Part shown: positions 41,996-51,433 of the stretch, one piece after another
How the letters are laid out: each line of letters starts with the position of its first letter
How positions within the stretch are numbered: position 1 is the first letter of the stretch
Assembly: GCA_947477655.1 (NCBI GenBank)
Contig: CANJTS010000004.1
Coordinates: 219,567 to 283,566, forward strand
Reading direction: 5' to 3'
DNA length: 64,000 bases
Source of the DNA: CAILUG01 sp903844415
Lineage (GTDB): Bacteria > Pseudomonadota > Gammaproteobacteria > Pseudomonadales > Pseudohongiellaceae
Translations under genes and position numbers: made by a program
The notes under the pieces: model-generated
The model's database searches: none
What the model was told of the DNA's origin: nothing
Seen by the model: the letters and a program-made list of their open reading frames with translations, nothing else

Positions 41996-43651
41996 GTGTC
42001 TCATAAACTTTACTATTTCCGGATTGTGGCCTCCCAAATACCCCCTCCCAACTCTACTTTTTTGGCTCCTAGGCATTGGCTAACCTGGGCTGCAATCGTG
42101 TTGCTGTTTATCGTTGCGTGGTTACCTATAGGCGTGCGTTTGTATATTGGCAAACTGCTAGGACTAGCAACCTATAAACTTGCACGCGAGCGGCGTTATA
42201 TCACCCGTGTCAATATTGCGCTGTGTTTCCCGAAACTGGATGCAGACGCGCAGGAAGACTTGGTCATACGTAGTTTTATAGAAAATGGTAAAGGCTTGAT
42301 CGAGACCGCTACCGGCTGGGTGCGTCCGCCGCAACATTTCAGCGAACTGATAGCTTACAGCGGTGCCCAGCACATGGATGAGGCCTTGGCCAAAGGTAAG
42401 GGTGTGTTGCTACTCGGCGCCCACTACACCACTCTGGATTTTACGGCCAATTTACTAGCGCTGCGTTATCCCATTGCGGTTACCTACCGTGCACACAACA
42501 ATCCCTTGTTTGATGCTTTCATGTTGCGTGGCAGATTACGCAACTGCACGGGTGTATTTGAACGTAACGACCTACGCGGCCCAGTAAAACATCTGCGCCA
42601 GGGAAAAATCTTGTGGTACGCACCAGACCAGGATTACGGCCCAAGCCAAGCCGTGTACGCACCTTTTTTTGGCCAAGATGCCGCCACAATCACTACTGCT
42701 AGTCGTTTTGCAGCAATTAACAATTCTTCAGTACTGTTACTACGCCATCACCGCATGCGGCACAAACCGATTTATGTCATCGAATTTATTCCCGTGCCAG
42801 CACTATTTCCAAGCGATGATGAGGTGGCGGATGCCACTTTGATCAACCACATGTTGGAATACGCCATCAAATTCGATCCGCCCCAATATCTGTGGATGCA
42901 CAAACGATTCAAAACTCAGCGCGGGGGTAAACCGGACAGCCCATACATTAATATCAGCACCCCCAACAAAAAACTCAGCGAACAACAGTACCAAAGTTTG
43001 CTGACTGCTGCCGAAATTCTCAGTGGCAGCACAAGTAGCACCCAAAAAATACAGCTGCAAACCGGCTTGCAACTTTGGACCATGCCGGGTCTGGCGAGCG
43101 GTTGGAATAAGGTCAAACATCCAGCCTTGAATCTCGACAAACTCAGCAAACTGTTGCGCAGCAAGGGTATTACTACCATAACGGTGGATAATATATTCCG
43201 TATTGAATCCAGAAAAATCACGGCGATCAGCTGCTTTGTACCCAAAGGTTTACCCTTGTGTACGCTAGACAAACAACAAGTGCATGCAGCGCAAGCTGCA
43301 GGATTTTTCGCACGTTTACACAGCGCTCAGTTGTATTGCTTACACGTTAATACCGACAACATCCTGCTTCAAAACACGGAACTTGCTGTGTTGGATCCTA
43401 GCCGATTACACATTTTGCCCAAGTCAAATGCAGCATTGGAATGTGTACGCGACCTGCTGCAATTTTGTGCAGCGCAACATTACTCAGATGCGCAACTACA
43501 ATCTTGCGTCAACTACTACCTCGCCGCAGTACCTACTCCAAAACGTGAAGAGCTTGCACAACTACTTGCTGAACAATCTGCTGATGCGCACAATGTGGAT
43601 AAGCGCATCCCAGCTCCTTCAATCTCTCAATCAGCAAAGCCTGAAGCCTGA
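41996..43651 (+). CDS. Lipid A acyltransferase (LpxL/HtrB family) fused to a C-terminal kinase-like domain
   Basis: This is a 551-residue protein; family members are usually ~300. Residues 1-~310 are the acyltransferase: FLAPRHWLTW, a membrane anchor, GAHYTTLDF with the HX4D pair His143/Asp148, YRAHNNPLFD, WYAPDQDYG, and QYLWMHKRFKTQ. Residues ~345-510 resemble the LPS (Kdo/WaaP) kinase fold: FFARLHSAQLYCLH, VNTDNILL, then ELAVLDPSRL. There the usual catalytic Asp of the H-x-D-x4-N loop is His450, with Asn455 and Asp467 kept. The kinase activity is therefore doubtful. The C-terminal tail is disordered. The GTG at 41996 is used; a GTG at 42026 is possible. Its stop overlaps the next ATG (TGATG). 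Confidence 0.85.
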   Translation: MSHKLYYFRIVASQIPPPNSTFLAPRHWLTWAAIVLLFIVAWLPIGVRLYIGKLLGLATYKLARERRYITRVNIALCFPKLDADAQEDLVIRSFIENGKGLIETATGWVRPPQHFSELIAYSGAQHMDEALAKGKGVLLLGAHYTTLDFTANLLALRYPIAVTYRAHNNPLFDAFMLRGRLRNCTGVFERNDLRGPVKHLRQGKILWYAPDQDYGPSQAVYAPFFGQDAATITTASRFAAINNSSVLLLRHHRMRHKPIYVIEFIPVPALFPSDDEVADATLINHMLEYAIKFDPPQYLWMHKRFKTQRGGKPDSPYINISTPNKKLSEQQYQSLLTAAEILSGSTSSTQKIQLQTGLQLWTMPGLASGWNKVKHPALNLDKLSKLLRSKGITTITVDNIFRIESRKITAISCFVPKGLPLCTLDKQQVHAAQAAGFFARLHSAQLYCLHVNTDNILLQNTELAVLDPSRLHILPKSNAALECVRDLLQFCAAQHYSDAQLQSCVNYYLAAVPTPKREELAQLLAEQSADAHNVDKRIPAPSISQSAKPEA

Positions 43652-45165
43652 TGAAATTTCCTACTATTACTAGCAGCAACACTATTGGACTCCTAGCCAT
43701 CGTGCTCAGTTGTTTGTTATCGGCATTCAGCATTTTAACTAATCCTTTGCTCAACGATGATGCCTATGGTTATTTACGTGCTGCAGAAATTTTTAACAGT
43801 GCGGGAATAGATGCGGTTTTGGACTCTTACGGATGGTATGGTTATTCCATCCTAATTGCGCTGGCAGACCTTATATTACCCGGCTCTCTGCTGTTAGCCG
43901 CTCATCTACTCAATACCGCCAGCTTTGCCTTGCTGGTATTTAGTTTTATTAAAATAAGCTGCGAATTTTCTGGCGATCAATCACACCAGCAACGTATTCA
44001 ATGTTTTGCCGCTGCTACTATTCTGGTTTTTCCTTTACTAAACGAGATGCGGTTTTTCCTGATTCGAGATTTCGCGTTCTGGGCTTTCACTTTACTGAGC
44101 TTGCAGCAACTCATTGTGTACCAACGCAATGGTCTGCTGCGTAGTGCAATCTGCTGGAGTCTGGCCGTGCTGGTTGCCATCCTGTTTCGGTTGGAAGGAA
44201 TTTTGCTGGCAATTTTTGTGCCTTTCTCTTTGCTCCTTGGAACTACTGCGAATAAAGGCAAACGTTTCCTGACATTGATCAGCGTATTGTTTGCTTCGAT
44301 TTTGCTAGTGTTGATGCTGGCATTTTTGCTGCAAATAAATCTGCTGGAATTGATGCAATACGCTTATCGGTACTACTTGCCCCAACTATTCAACTTAGGA
44401 ACTGTACTCACCGACAGCGCGTTGAATGTTAATACCGCGCTTTTTACAGTCGAAAACTTTCCCGGCACTGACAATGTGGGGTATGGGCTGATGATTGCAA
44501 TATTCGCTTATTTTTTTACTGTAGTTGCCAACCTCGTCAACGCACTGAGCGTGCCATTCACGGTATTACTTCTCTTTGCGGCCTGGCATGGTCACCTAGA
44601 CCTTCCACATAAAATTCGCTGGTTACTGCTCAGCTATATTGCCTGCACCCTGCTGGGGTTGTTGCTGTTTCTGTTTATCATGCATTTTCTGACGCAGCGT
44701 TATGCCGCATTGCTGTGTATTTTGTTATTGACACTGGTACCAGGCGCGCTCAATTCAATGTACGAAAAAGCACTGGCCAACCATAGCACCAAACGTTTTT
44801 TGTATATGTTGGGAATTTTTTGTGTATATTTTTCTGGAGATAGCCTGATCAGTTTTGGCTATTCTCAGCACTATTTAAAAGAAGCAAGTGATTGGTCTGT
44901 AATTAACCTGCCTGCTGCAACTAATTTACACACCAATCACTATGGTATTGCCTACAACAGCAAACACATCGAGGCTTACGACAAGATTTCTCTTAGCGCA
45001 GCCAATACTATTACCCAAAGTAAAAGCGGTGATTATTTGATGTTGGCAGTCAAGCAAAGCGAAAGCGAAATTAGAGATTTGCTGGATGCTAATCAGCAAC
45101 TACAACTTATCACTCGTTTTTCCAACACCAGGGGCGATGAAGTCAGGGTTTATCAGCAGCAGTAA
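43651..45165 (+). CDS. Polytopic membrane protein, possible GT-C glycosyltransferase
   Basis: This 504-residue protein has roughly ten to twelve hydrophobic helices between ~10 and 400 and a soluble C-terminal domain of ~100 residues. Just after the first helix it has LLNDDAYGYLRAAEIF. An acidic pair in the first periplasmic loop is the hallmark of GT-C (ArnT/PMT-like) enzymes that use polyprenyl-phosphate sugars. WGRL-like details needed for a firm call are not visible. It is translationally coupled to the lipid A acyltransferase and lies in the LPS locus, so a role in LPS decoration is plausible inference. It could also be an uncharacterised membrane component. Confidence 0.6.
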   Translation: MKFPTITSSNTIGLLAIVLSCLLSAFSILTNPLLNDDAYGYLRAAEIFNSAGIDAVLDSYGWYGYSILIALADLILPGSLLLAAHLLNTASFALLVFSFIKISCEFSGDQSHQQRIQCFAAATILVFPLLNEMRFFLIRDFAFWAFTLLSLQQLIVYQRNGLLRSAICWSLAVLVAILFRLEGILLAIFVPFSLLLGTTANKGKRFLTLISVLFASILLVLMLAFLLQINLLELMQYAYRYYLPQLFNLGTVLTDSALNVNTALFTVENFPGTDNVGYGLMIAIFAYFFTVVANLVNALSVPFTVLLLFAAWHGHLDLPHKIRWLLLSYIACTLLGLLLFLFIMHFLTQRYAALLCILLLTLVPGALNSMYEKALANHSTKRFLYMLGIFCVYFSGDSLISFGYSQHYLKEASDWSVINLPAATNLHTNHYGIAYNSKHIEAYDKISLSAANTITQSKSGDYLMLAVKQSESEIRDLLDANQQLQLITRFSNTRGDEVRVYQQQ

Positions 45166-45190
45166 CTTCGGCTTTGCTGATTACTTTTTT
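45161..45190 (+). terminator. Possible Rho-independent terminator after the membrane protein gene
   Basis: AGTAA (45161-45165, overlapping the stop) pairs with TTACT (45181-45185). An inner CGGC/GCTG stem closes a TTT loop, and T6 overlaps and follows the second arm. The stem is short and bulged, so strength is uncertain. Confidence 0.5.
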
Positions 45191-45203
45191 AATTGTCTAA
45201 CGC

Positions 45204-46319
45204 CTAAGCTTTAAAAGTACGCTCACCCAACAAAATACTAGCAACCGCTTGTGGCATTGCGTAAAGGTTGTGTTGCTTGCCATAGCGAATGCCATTGTGT
45301 TGCCAGGAAGTGCGATCAGTTTGGAGCATGTCACTTAGTGCAGTATTAAGCCCGTGCTGATTAAAGGGTTCCGCACACACGATGCCAGCATCTGCATGCA
45401 CAACATGAAACGCGTAACCACAATTTGCAGTTGTCACGACCGGCAAGCCAGCCACAATTGCTTCTAGCAATACCATGCCTGCGCTTTCGTGGCGGGATGG
45501 ATGAAGCAACACATCAGCTCCTTGCATAAAACGTGGGATATCGTCGCGGCCAGCAAATATCCGGATTTGATGCACTCCTTGCTTTGCTGCTATACCCAGC
45601 CAAGAGGCAGCATCATCGTGACCAACCAGAAAATAATGGGTACGACGTTTCACACCATCCGGCAGTGCAGCCAGTGCTTGCAACGAACGATCAACACCCT
45701 TAGTTAAAAAGCTCGAGCCTACTTGTAAGACTAAGAAATCATCTTCAGCAATACCAAATTCTTCTCTTAAATTGGCACGCAGTAGAGCGCTATTGGCAGT
45801 TGCCATGTGTTCCCTGCTTATGCCCGGTGTCAGTAGGATCATACGCTCGGCAGCAGTTTTATAATGCCGTATGTAGGCATCCCGCTGCGCAGGACTCAGC
45901 AACATGATCTGGGTTGTGGATGCCGCTCCGAATACCGATTTTTCAAAAGATAAAAATTGCAAGGCCCTTGGTGTTTGCCGATACCACCAACCTCGTTCGT
46001 TGTAAGCTTTTTCGGCAAAACAAGTATCTGCAGCAAAATAATAATCCAGCCCCGGCATTCGATTGAAACCGAGTACTTTGTCAAAGTGACCACTGACATG
46101 GGCTTGAATGAATTTTACAAATTGTTGTTGTTGCGTGGTTTTGAACAAGCCGCGTACAGGCACCACTACAAGATTGACACCAGCGATACGCTCACCTTCC
46201 CAGCTCATGCAATACACGGTAATGTCAGACTTGTCCTTGCAGGCAAGTACTATCTTGACCAGATCTTGTTGCAAACCACCGAAGGGGAACCAGTGAAAAA
46301 GGACAAAAGCCAAACGCAT
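45204..46319 (-). CDS. waaG: LPS core glycosyltransferase WaaG-like (UDP-glucose:heptosyl-LPS glucosyltransferase I)
   Basis: This 371-residue GT4 family GT-B enzyme starts MRLAFVLFHWFPFGGLQQDL with the GG loop. It has the WaaG-typical GLDYYFAADTCFAEKAYNERGWWYR. The nucleotide-sugar domain has VGSSFLTKGVDRSLQALAAL and the E-x7-E motif HESAGMVLLEAIVAGLPVV. It adds the first hexose to the heptose region at the cytoplasmic face. It is 19 bases after waaC on the same strand. The sugar donor may differ from glucose in this organism. Confidence 0.93.
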   Translation of the reverse strand: MRLAFVLFHWFPFGGLQQDLVKIVLACKDKSDITVYCMSWEGERIAGVNLVVVPVRGLFKTTQQQQFVKFIQAHVSGHFDKVLGFNRMPGLDYYFAADTCFAEKAYNERGWWYRQTPRALQFLSFEKSVFGAASTTQIMLLSPAQRDAYIRHYKTAAERMILLTPGISREHMATANSALLRANLREEFGIAEDDFLVLQVGSSFLTKGVDRSLQALAALPDGVKRRTHYFLVGHDDAASWLGIAAKQGVHQIRIFAGRDDIPRFMQGADVLLHPSRHESAGMVLLEAIVAGLPVVTTANCGYAFHVVHADAGIVCAEPFNQHGLNTALSDMLQTDRTSWQHNGIRYGKQHNLYAMPQAVASILLGERTFKA

Positions 46320-46338
46320 CAGTTGCTCTCAGGAAACA

Positions 46339-47430
46339 TTAGTCCGGGTAAAACAAACCATCCAAGGTGCCTTTACCATTCGCGCACAAATCTTTGAACC
46401 TGGCCCACACCAGTTCCGGTGGGTTATCCCGGTAACAGGCAGGAGCAACCTGAAAACTATTTCCAGCGAGCACGTCTATGCGTGGTTCACCCTGCCAGGT
46501 ACAAGACTTGTTCACACACGGGGCACATGCCATGCTTGAATTTAAATGTAATTGGTGCCTGCCATAGGCGCCGGTCAGCACCGAGTTGGATGCGCCATAG
46601 AGTGAAATAACCGGTACTGATAATGCTGCCGCTAAATGCCCAAGCCCCGTATCAACTGCCACCACACCTGCACAAGAGCCCAGCAAACGGGCGACGTCGG
46701 TAAGGGATTGTTGACTAAGAATTTCCACATTAACCGCAGCTCTGGCGATGGCTTTGGCTCGCTCTAATTCTTCCTGATTACTCCACAGCAGTTTAACTTT
46801 ATAACCATCGGCAACCGCCAGCAGTGCTAATTTCTGCCAGTATTGATCAGGCCATTTTTTTGATGCCCAGGTCGTGCCGTGAAAAAACACCAGATATTTT
46901 TCTGGCTCTGCTTTCAACAACCGAAATTTATTTAGGTCGATGCCGTAATCGCAGGTTTTCTGATCAATGGTGTAGTTAAATGTTCTGGAAAACAAATCCC
47001 GTATTCGTTCAACTGCATGTTGTTGCCAGGGCACGGTATAAAGCACGTTATAGAACAAGCTCGCCATCGGTTCTCGAATGGTGTGATTTGACATTCCTAC
47101 TGTCAAACCTCTAGACATTCGACTAATGATGCCGCTCTTGATCAAACCTTGTGCATCAATTATCAGATCGTAATATTCTTTTTGTAAATTGCTTTTGAAG
47201 GCACCAAACTCACCAGACCGCCAGGTTTTCACTAGATTTTTTCGCCAGCGCCGGAACGCCACAGGAATGACTTTATCTACCGCAGGGTGCCAGGATGGAA
47301 TTTCGGCAAAGGCTTCTTCAACTACCCAGTCAAAACGTAAACCACGTTTAGCACGGTAAGCATCAGTAACAGCAGGCAGTGTATGAATCACATCACCTAG
47401 GGACGACACTTTTACAATCAAAACTCGCAT
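46339..47430 (-). CDS. waaC: Heptosyltransferase I
   Basis: This 363-residue GT9 enzyme adds the first L-glycero-D-manno-heptose to Kdo. VKVSSLGDVIHTLPAVTDAY is the acceptor-domain signature with the catalytic Asp. FHGTTWASKKWP and DTGLGHLAAALSVPVISLYG form the ADP-heptose site. AAGG precedes the start, which is 8 bases after waaF. CAPCVNKSCTW is a Cys cluster common in the family. Confidence 0.97.
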   Translation of the reverse strand: MRVLIVKVSSLGDVIHTLPAVTDAYRAKRGLRFDWVVEEAFAEIPSWHPAVDKVIPVAFRRWRKNLVKTWRSGEFGAFKSNLQKEYYDLIIDAQGLIKSGIISRMSRGLTVGMSNHTIREPMASLFYNVLYTVPWQQHAVERIRDLFSRTFNYTIDQKTCDYGIDLNKFRLLKAEPEKYLVFFHGTTWASKKWPDQYWQKLALLAVADGYKVKLLWSNQEELERAKAIARAAVNVEILSQQSLTDVARLLGSCAGVVAVDTGLGHLAAALSVPVISLYGASNSVLTGAYGRHQLHLNSSMACAPCVNKSCTWQGEPRIDVLAGNSFQVAPACYRDNPPELVWARFKDLCANGKGTLDGLFYPD

Positions 47431-47438
47431 CAGTTACC

Positions 47439-48464
47439 TTATTTCAACTTCAATAATTCGGTCACTGCATTGATGACCTGAGTGGGATGCATCTGTTTCA
47501 AACAATTAAGATGCCCAAGCGGACAGTTGCGCTGATAACAGGGACTGCATGGCAACTGCAGAGATAAGGTTCGCACGCGAGCTGCCAATGGCGGGGTAAA
47601 ACTCATCGAAGTAGAACCATATATTACCACCAAGCGCAGCGCCAGCGCTGCCGCCACATGCATCAGTCCTGAATCATTGCTGACGACCATACTAGCTGCA
47701 GCCATTAAATCTACTGCATCACCGAGCGTTGTAAGTCCACACAGATTAGTGCAGTGGGCGAGCTGCTGTATCTCAAGCTGCGCTTTGATGCCATCAGCAA
47801 ATGCCGTATCTCTGGTAGAACCCATGATCCAAATCTGAAAGCCCGCATGGATATAGTGTGCCGCAACCGCAGCAAAATATTCTTGCGGCCACTGTTTAGC
47901 GGGACCGAATTCGGCGCCTGGACAGAGCACCAAAATAGGTTTGTCGTCCTGCAATTGCAAGCGGTCACGTAAAGCTTTGGTCTGACTTGCATCCACTTGT
48001 AGTTGTGGCCAGGGCAGGGGTGTGGGTAACTCGGCGTGTGCACCATAAGCCAACGCCACGAACCGTTGCACCATCAATGGATAGCGTGTTTTGTCGAGTT
48101 TTCGACAATCATTCAACAGTAGTGTACGCGCTTCTCCCTTCCAGCCAGTGCGAACACCAATTCCAGCAAACAAAGGAATAAGAGCTGACTTGAACGAGTT
48201 AGGCAACACTATGGCTTGGTCATATTTATAACGCTTGAGTGTATTTGCCAAGGCCCAGCGTCTGCCCAAACCCAACACACCATGGGCAAGTGTCATGAGG
48301 TGGATATGTCTAACTTGTGGCATACGTTGCAACAATTCCACACACCAGGGCGGGGCTAGCACATCGATAGTTGCTTCCGGATTTTGCTGTTGCACACAGA
48401 TAAATAGTGATTGGGCCATTACCATATCGCCCACCCAGGACGGCCCGACGATGAGAATATTCAT
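47439..48464 (-). CDS. waaF: Heptosyltransferase II
   Basis: A 341-residue GT9 enzyme adding the second heptose. The N-terminus VGPSWVGDMVMAQSLF, the CPGAEFGPAKQWP loop, NDSGLMHVAAALALRLVVIYGSTS and the C-terminal LPCSPCYQRNCPLGHLNCL Cys cluster are diagnostic. The start overlaps the glnE stop by 4 bases (ATGA), so the core genes are read through from glnE. Confidence 0.97.
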   Translation of the reverse strand: MNILIVGPSWVGDMVMAQSLFICVQQQNPEATIDVLAPPWCVELLQRMPQVRHIHLMTLAHGVLGLGRRWALANTLKRYKYDQAIVLPNSFKSALIPLFAGIGVRTGWKGEARTLLLNDCRKLDKTRYPLMVQRFVALAYGAHAELPTPLPWPQLQVDASQTKALRDRLQLQDDKPILVLCPGAEFGPAKQWPQEYFAAVAAHYIHAGFQIWIMGSTRDTAFADGIKAQLEIQQLAHCTNLCGLTTLGDAVDLMAAASMVVSNDSGLMHVAAALALRLVVIYGSTSMSFTPPLAARVRTLSLQLPCSPCYQRNCPLGHLNCLKQMHPTQVINAVTELLKLK

Positions 48465-51418
48465 GGGGTGTCCTGCTGTTTAATTTTGGCAGTAGAAGAT
48501 GGCGAGTGGTTACTGGCAAATAAATCGTTCCAGACCGTCAGCACAAATTGCCGTTGTTCATGATATTCAGCAGCCGCGAGCAAATAATCACCTTTGTCTA
48601 ACGCCAGTCGATGTAAACGCGTTCGATAGGCGACATATATCGTGTGTAACTTGTTGGCCACCTGAGCGGGCAAAATCTCACAACTGACAGCAAGTTCAAG
48701 CAAGCGCACATTATCACTGAATTCCAGCAGTTGCGGATATTGATATGCCCAAGCCAACACCAAATACTGCACCATGAATTCGATATCGATCAGTCCGCCC
48801 GCATCGTGTTTTATATGGAAGTTATTTGTGGTTTTTTTAGTTCGCAACTCTTTGCGCATACGCTGCCGCATAGTGACAATTTCATCGATTAAAATATTTT
48901 GGTCGCGCTTTTTGCCCAGCACCTCACGCCTTATGCTGTTAAATGCAGCCGCTACACTCGGCGATCCTGCCACCGCTCTGGCACGCACCAGCGCCTGATG
49001 CTCCCAGGTCCAAGCATGTTGATGCTGATAAAGACTGAAAGCCAGGATGGAACTCACTAGCACACCTGAAGCACCCGAAGGTCTGAGGCGCATATCAATT
49101 TCGTAAAGTTTACCTGTGACGGTTTGGGTATTAAGCAGGGCGATAACTTTTTGTCCAAGTTGCGTATAAAACGCAGTACTGTTGACAGCAACCCCGTTGG
49201 AACCACCTGTGGTATCCAGATCTGCATGACCCTGGTGGATGAATACCAAATCCAGATCCGAACCAAAACCAAGCTCCAACCCGCCCAGTTTACCGTAGGC
49301 GATAATTACAAATTCCATTTCCCCACTGTGTCCGTTGGCATTGATCGGGAAGCCGAATTTTGTAATTAATTGTTGCCAGGCGATGTCCAGCACTTGCATC
49401 AATACCACTTCTGCTACCCATGAAAGATAGTCACTGATCTTTAACAAGGGCATAGATGTGGTGAGCTCAGCTGCTGCTACGTTCAGCATCTGTTCCAATT
49501 TGAAATACTGCGTGGTCGCCAATTGTTCTTCCGGCGTATCAGAATTTACCCGCAGCAATTGTTGCCTCAGGATATCCTGCAACTGGGGTTTGGCTGGCGG
49601 ACTAGACAGCGGCCTGAGTAATTCATCGAGCAATACCGGGTAGCGTGTTAACTGCTCCACTATCCAAAGACTTGCCGTACACAAGGTAATCAATTGCGAA
49701 AGCGCCAAGGGATTTTCCTGTAACAACACCAGATAGGCAGAACGTTTGGCTACTGCCTGCACAAAACCGAATACTTTAACAAATCCAAACTCCGGATTGG
49801 TTTCAGTTGCCATCCTAGCCAACAACAGCGGCATAAATTTATCGATACGTTGTCTGCTAATTTCTTCCAGCGCTAGAAACTGGCGACTGTTGCGATAAAC
49901 ATCCAGTGTTAGCAAGATTTGCTCACCCTTGGTATAGCCGCTAGCGGTAAGCACTTGCAGTGACTGGTCACGGTCGAACAAACTTTGCCACACGGCAATC
50001 AGACTAGGATCGATATCCTGTTTTAACCCTGATACTGCTGGAGAAATAAGCTCAGCGAAATGACTTGCCACTTTTTTTCGCACAGTTGCCAGTGTATTTT
50101 TGAGTTGTTGGCCACTGATCAAGCCCAATGTCAGTGCAATCCGTAACTCATCAACTTCATCATGCGGATAGGTGTGAGTTTGTTGATCGCGCAGACCCTG
50201 AATGGCATGTTCCAGTTTGCGCAAAAAACAATAACTGGAGCGCAATAGTTCTGCATCAGCTGCGTTAATGCATTGCTCATGCACCAACTCGTCGAGAGCG
50301 GCCAATAAAGCACCTTGTTGTAGTTGCGGTTTTTTTCCACCATGGATTAATTGCAACACCTGCACAATAAATTCAATTTCGCGGATACCACCACTGCCCA
50401 GCTTAATATCGTTTTGCATGCCTTTACGGCGCACTTGTTGGTTAATTTGATGTTTTAGATCCCGTAAGGAATCGATAGTGGCGAAATCGAGATATCTGCG
50501 ATAACTAAAAGCACGCAGAATTTTCATTAATTTTTCCTGCCAAATCACCGTACCTGTTACAACTCTCACCTTGATCATGGCAAACCGTTCCCAGTCTCGC
50601 GCCTGATTTTGGTAATATTCTTCCATTGCATCAACAGACAGTGCCAGTGCACCTGCATTCCCGTAGGGTCGCAAGCGTACATCCACCCGAAAAACCCGCC
50701 CTGCACTGTTCAAGTTGTCTAGAGCAGCAATCAACAATTGGCCTAATTTACAGAAATATTGCTGGATGCTGCTGACTTGAAGGTTGGGTGAGAGCATTTT
50801 CAAAGCGGGAGTCACGCTAGTCTCGCCACTTTCAGGAAAAGCAAAAATCAAATCGATATCAGACGACAGGTTCAGCTCATAAGCCCCGTATTTACCCATC
50901 GCCAACACCAGCAATTGTTGTTCATTGCCGCTACTGTCGAGGGGTAGTCCATGTAGCTGCTGACAAATAGGTGTTAATTTTTGCAAGGCGAAGTGTATAC
51001 ATACATCTGCCATGTTTGTTAAATCGCCACAGGTATCCATCAACACGGCATGGCCACACACATCCCGCCACAGAATTCGCAGTTGTTCTCGTTTTCTAAA
51101 GCGGCGTAATTGTAGTTCGAGTCTGACTAGTGGATTGAGAGAATCACTGCCGGGAGTCAGCCGTTTATTACAAACCAGTAGATGCTGAAGCCAGTCGGAG
51201 TAGCTTGTGTATAAATCACCACTTAGCAGCAAATCAGCTACGATGTCAGTATCCTGGCAACAAAGATCAGCCGCAAAATCACTGGCAGTCCAGACCTTGC
51301 GTAGCTCAGAGAACAACACAGGGTTGTTATAAAGCAGCGACTCAAGCTGCGGCTGCTGATGCAGCACCGCGCTAAATCTTGCTTGCTGTCGAAGCAGTAA
51401 CTGCTCTAGTTGATCCAA
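48461..51418 (-). CDS. glnE: Bifunctional glutamine synthetase adenylyltransferase / adenylyl-removing enzyme
   Basis: This 985-residue protein starts at a TTG at 51418 with AGGAG 9 bases upstream. Two nucleotidyltransferase domains are seen. The N-terminal deadenylylating one has LNLSSDIDLIFAF. The C-terminal adenylylating one has GFGSDLDLVFIHQGHADLD and MRLRPSGASGVLVSS. Between and after them are helical segments such as IKLGSGGIREIEFIVQVLQL and IKHDAGGLIDIEFMVQYLVL. It controls glutamine synthetase in response to PII. It is coupled to waaF; the ilvE gene found between them in Pseudomonas (from memory) is absent. Confidence 0.97.
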   Translation of the reverse strand: MDQLEQLLLRQQARFSAVLHQQPQLESLLYNNPVLFSELRKVWTASDFAADLCCQDTDIVADLLLSGDLYTSYSDWLQHLLVCNKRLTPGSDSLNPLVRLELQLRRFRKREQLRILWRDVCGHAVLMDTCGDLTNMADVCIHFALQKLTPICQQLHGLPLDSSGNEQQLLVLAMGKYGAYELNLSSDIDLIFAFPESGETSVTPALKMLSPNLQVSSIQQYFCKLGQLLIAALDNLNSAGRVFRVDVRLRPYGNAGALALSVDAMEEYYQNQARDWERFAMIKVRVVTGTVIWQEKLMKILRAFSYRRYLDFATIDSLRDLKHQINQQVRRKGMQNDIKLGSGGIREIEFIVQVLQLIHGGKKPQLQQGALLAALDELVHEQCINAADAELLRSSYCFLRKLEHAIQGLRDQQTHTYPHDEVDELRIALTLGLISGQQLKNTLATVRKKVASHFAELISPAVSGLKQDIDPSLIAVWQSLFDRDQSLQVLTASGYTKGEQILLTLDVYRNSRQFLALEEISRQRIDKFMPLLLARMATETNPEFGFVKVFGFVQAVAKRSAYLVLLQENPLALSQLITLCTASLWIVEQLTRYPVLLDELLRPLSSPPAKPQLQDILRQQLLRVNSDTPEEQLATTQYFKLEQMLNVAAAELTTSMPLLKISDYLSWVAEVVLMQVLDIAWQQLITKFGFPINANGHSGEMEFVIIAYGKLGGLELGFGSDLDLVFIHQGHADLDTTGGSNGVAVNSTAFYTQLGQKVIALLNTQTVTGKLYEIDMRLRPSGASGVLVSSILAFSLYQHQHAWTWEHQALVRARAVAGSPSVAAAFNSIRREVLGKKRDQNILIDEIVTMRQRMRKELRTKKTTNNFHIKHDAGGLIDIEFMVQYLVLAWAYQYPQLLEFSDNVRLLELAVSCEILPAQVANKLHTIYVAYRTRLHRLALDKGDYLLAAAEYHEQRQFVLTVWNDLFASNHSPSSTAKIKQQDTP

Positions 51419-51433
51419 CCGCCCAACTCCTAT

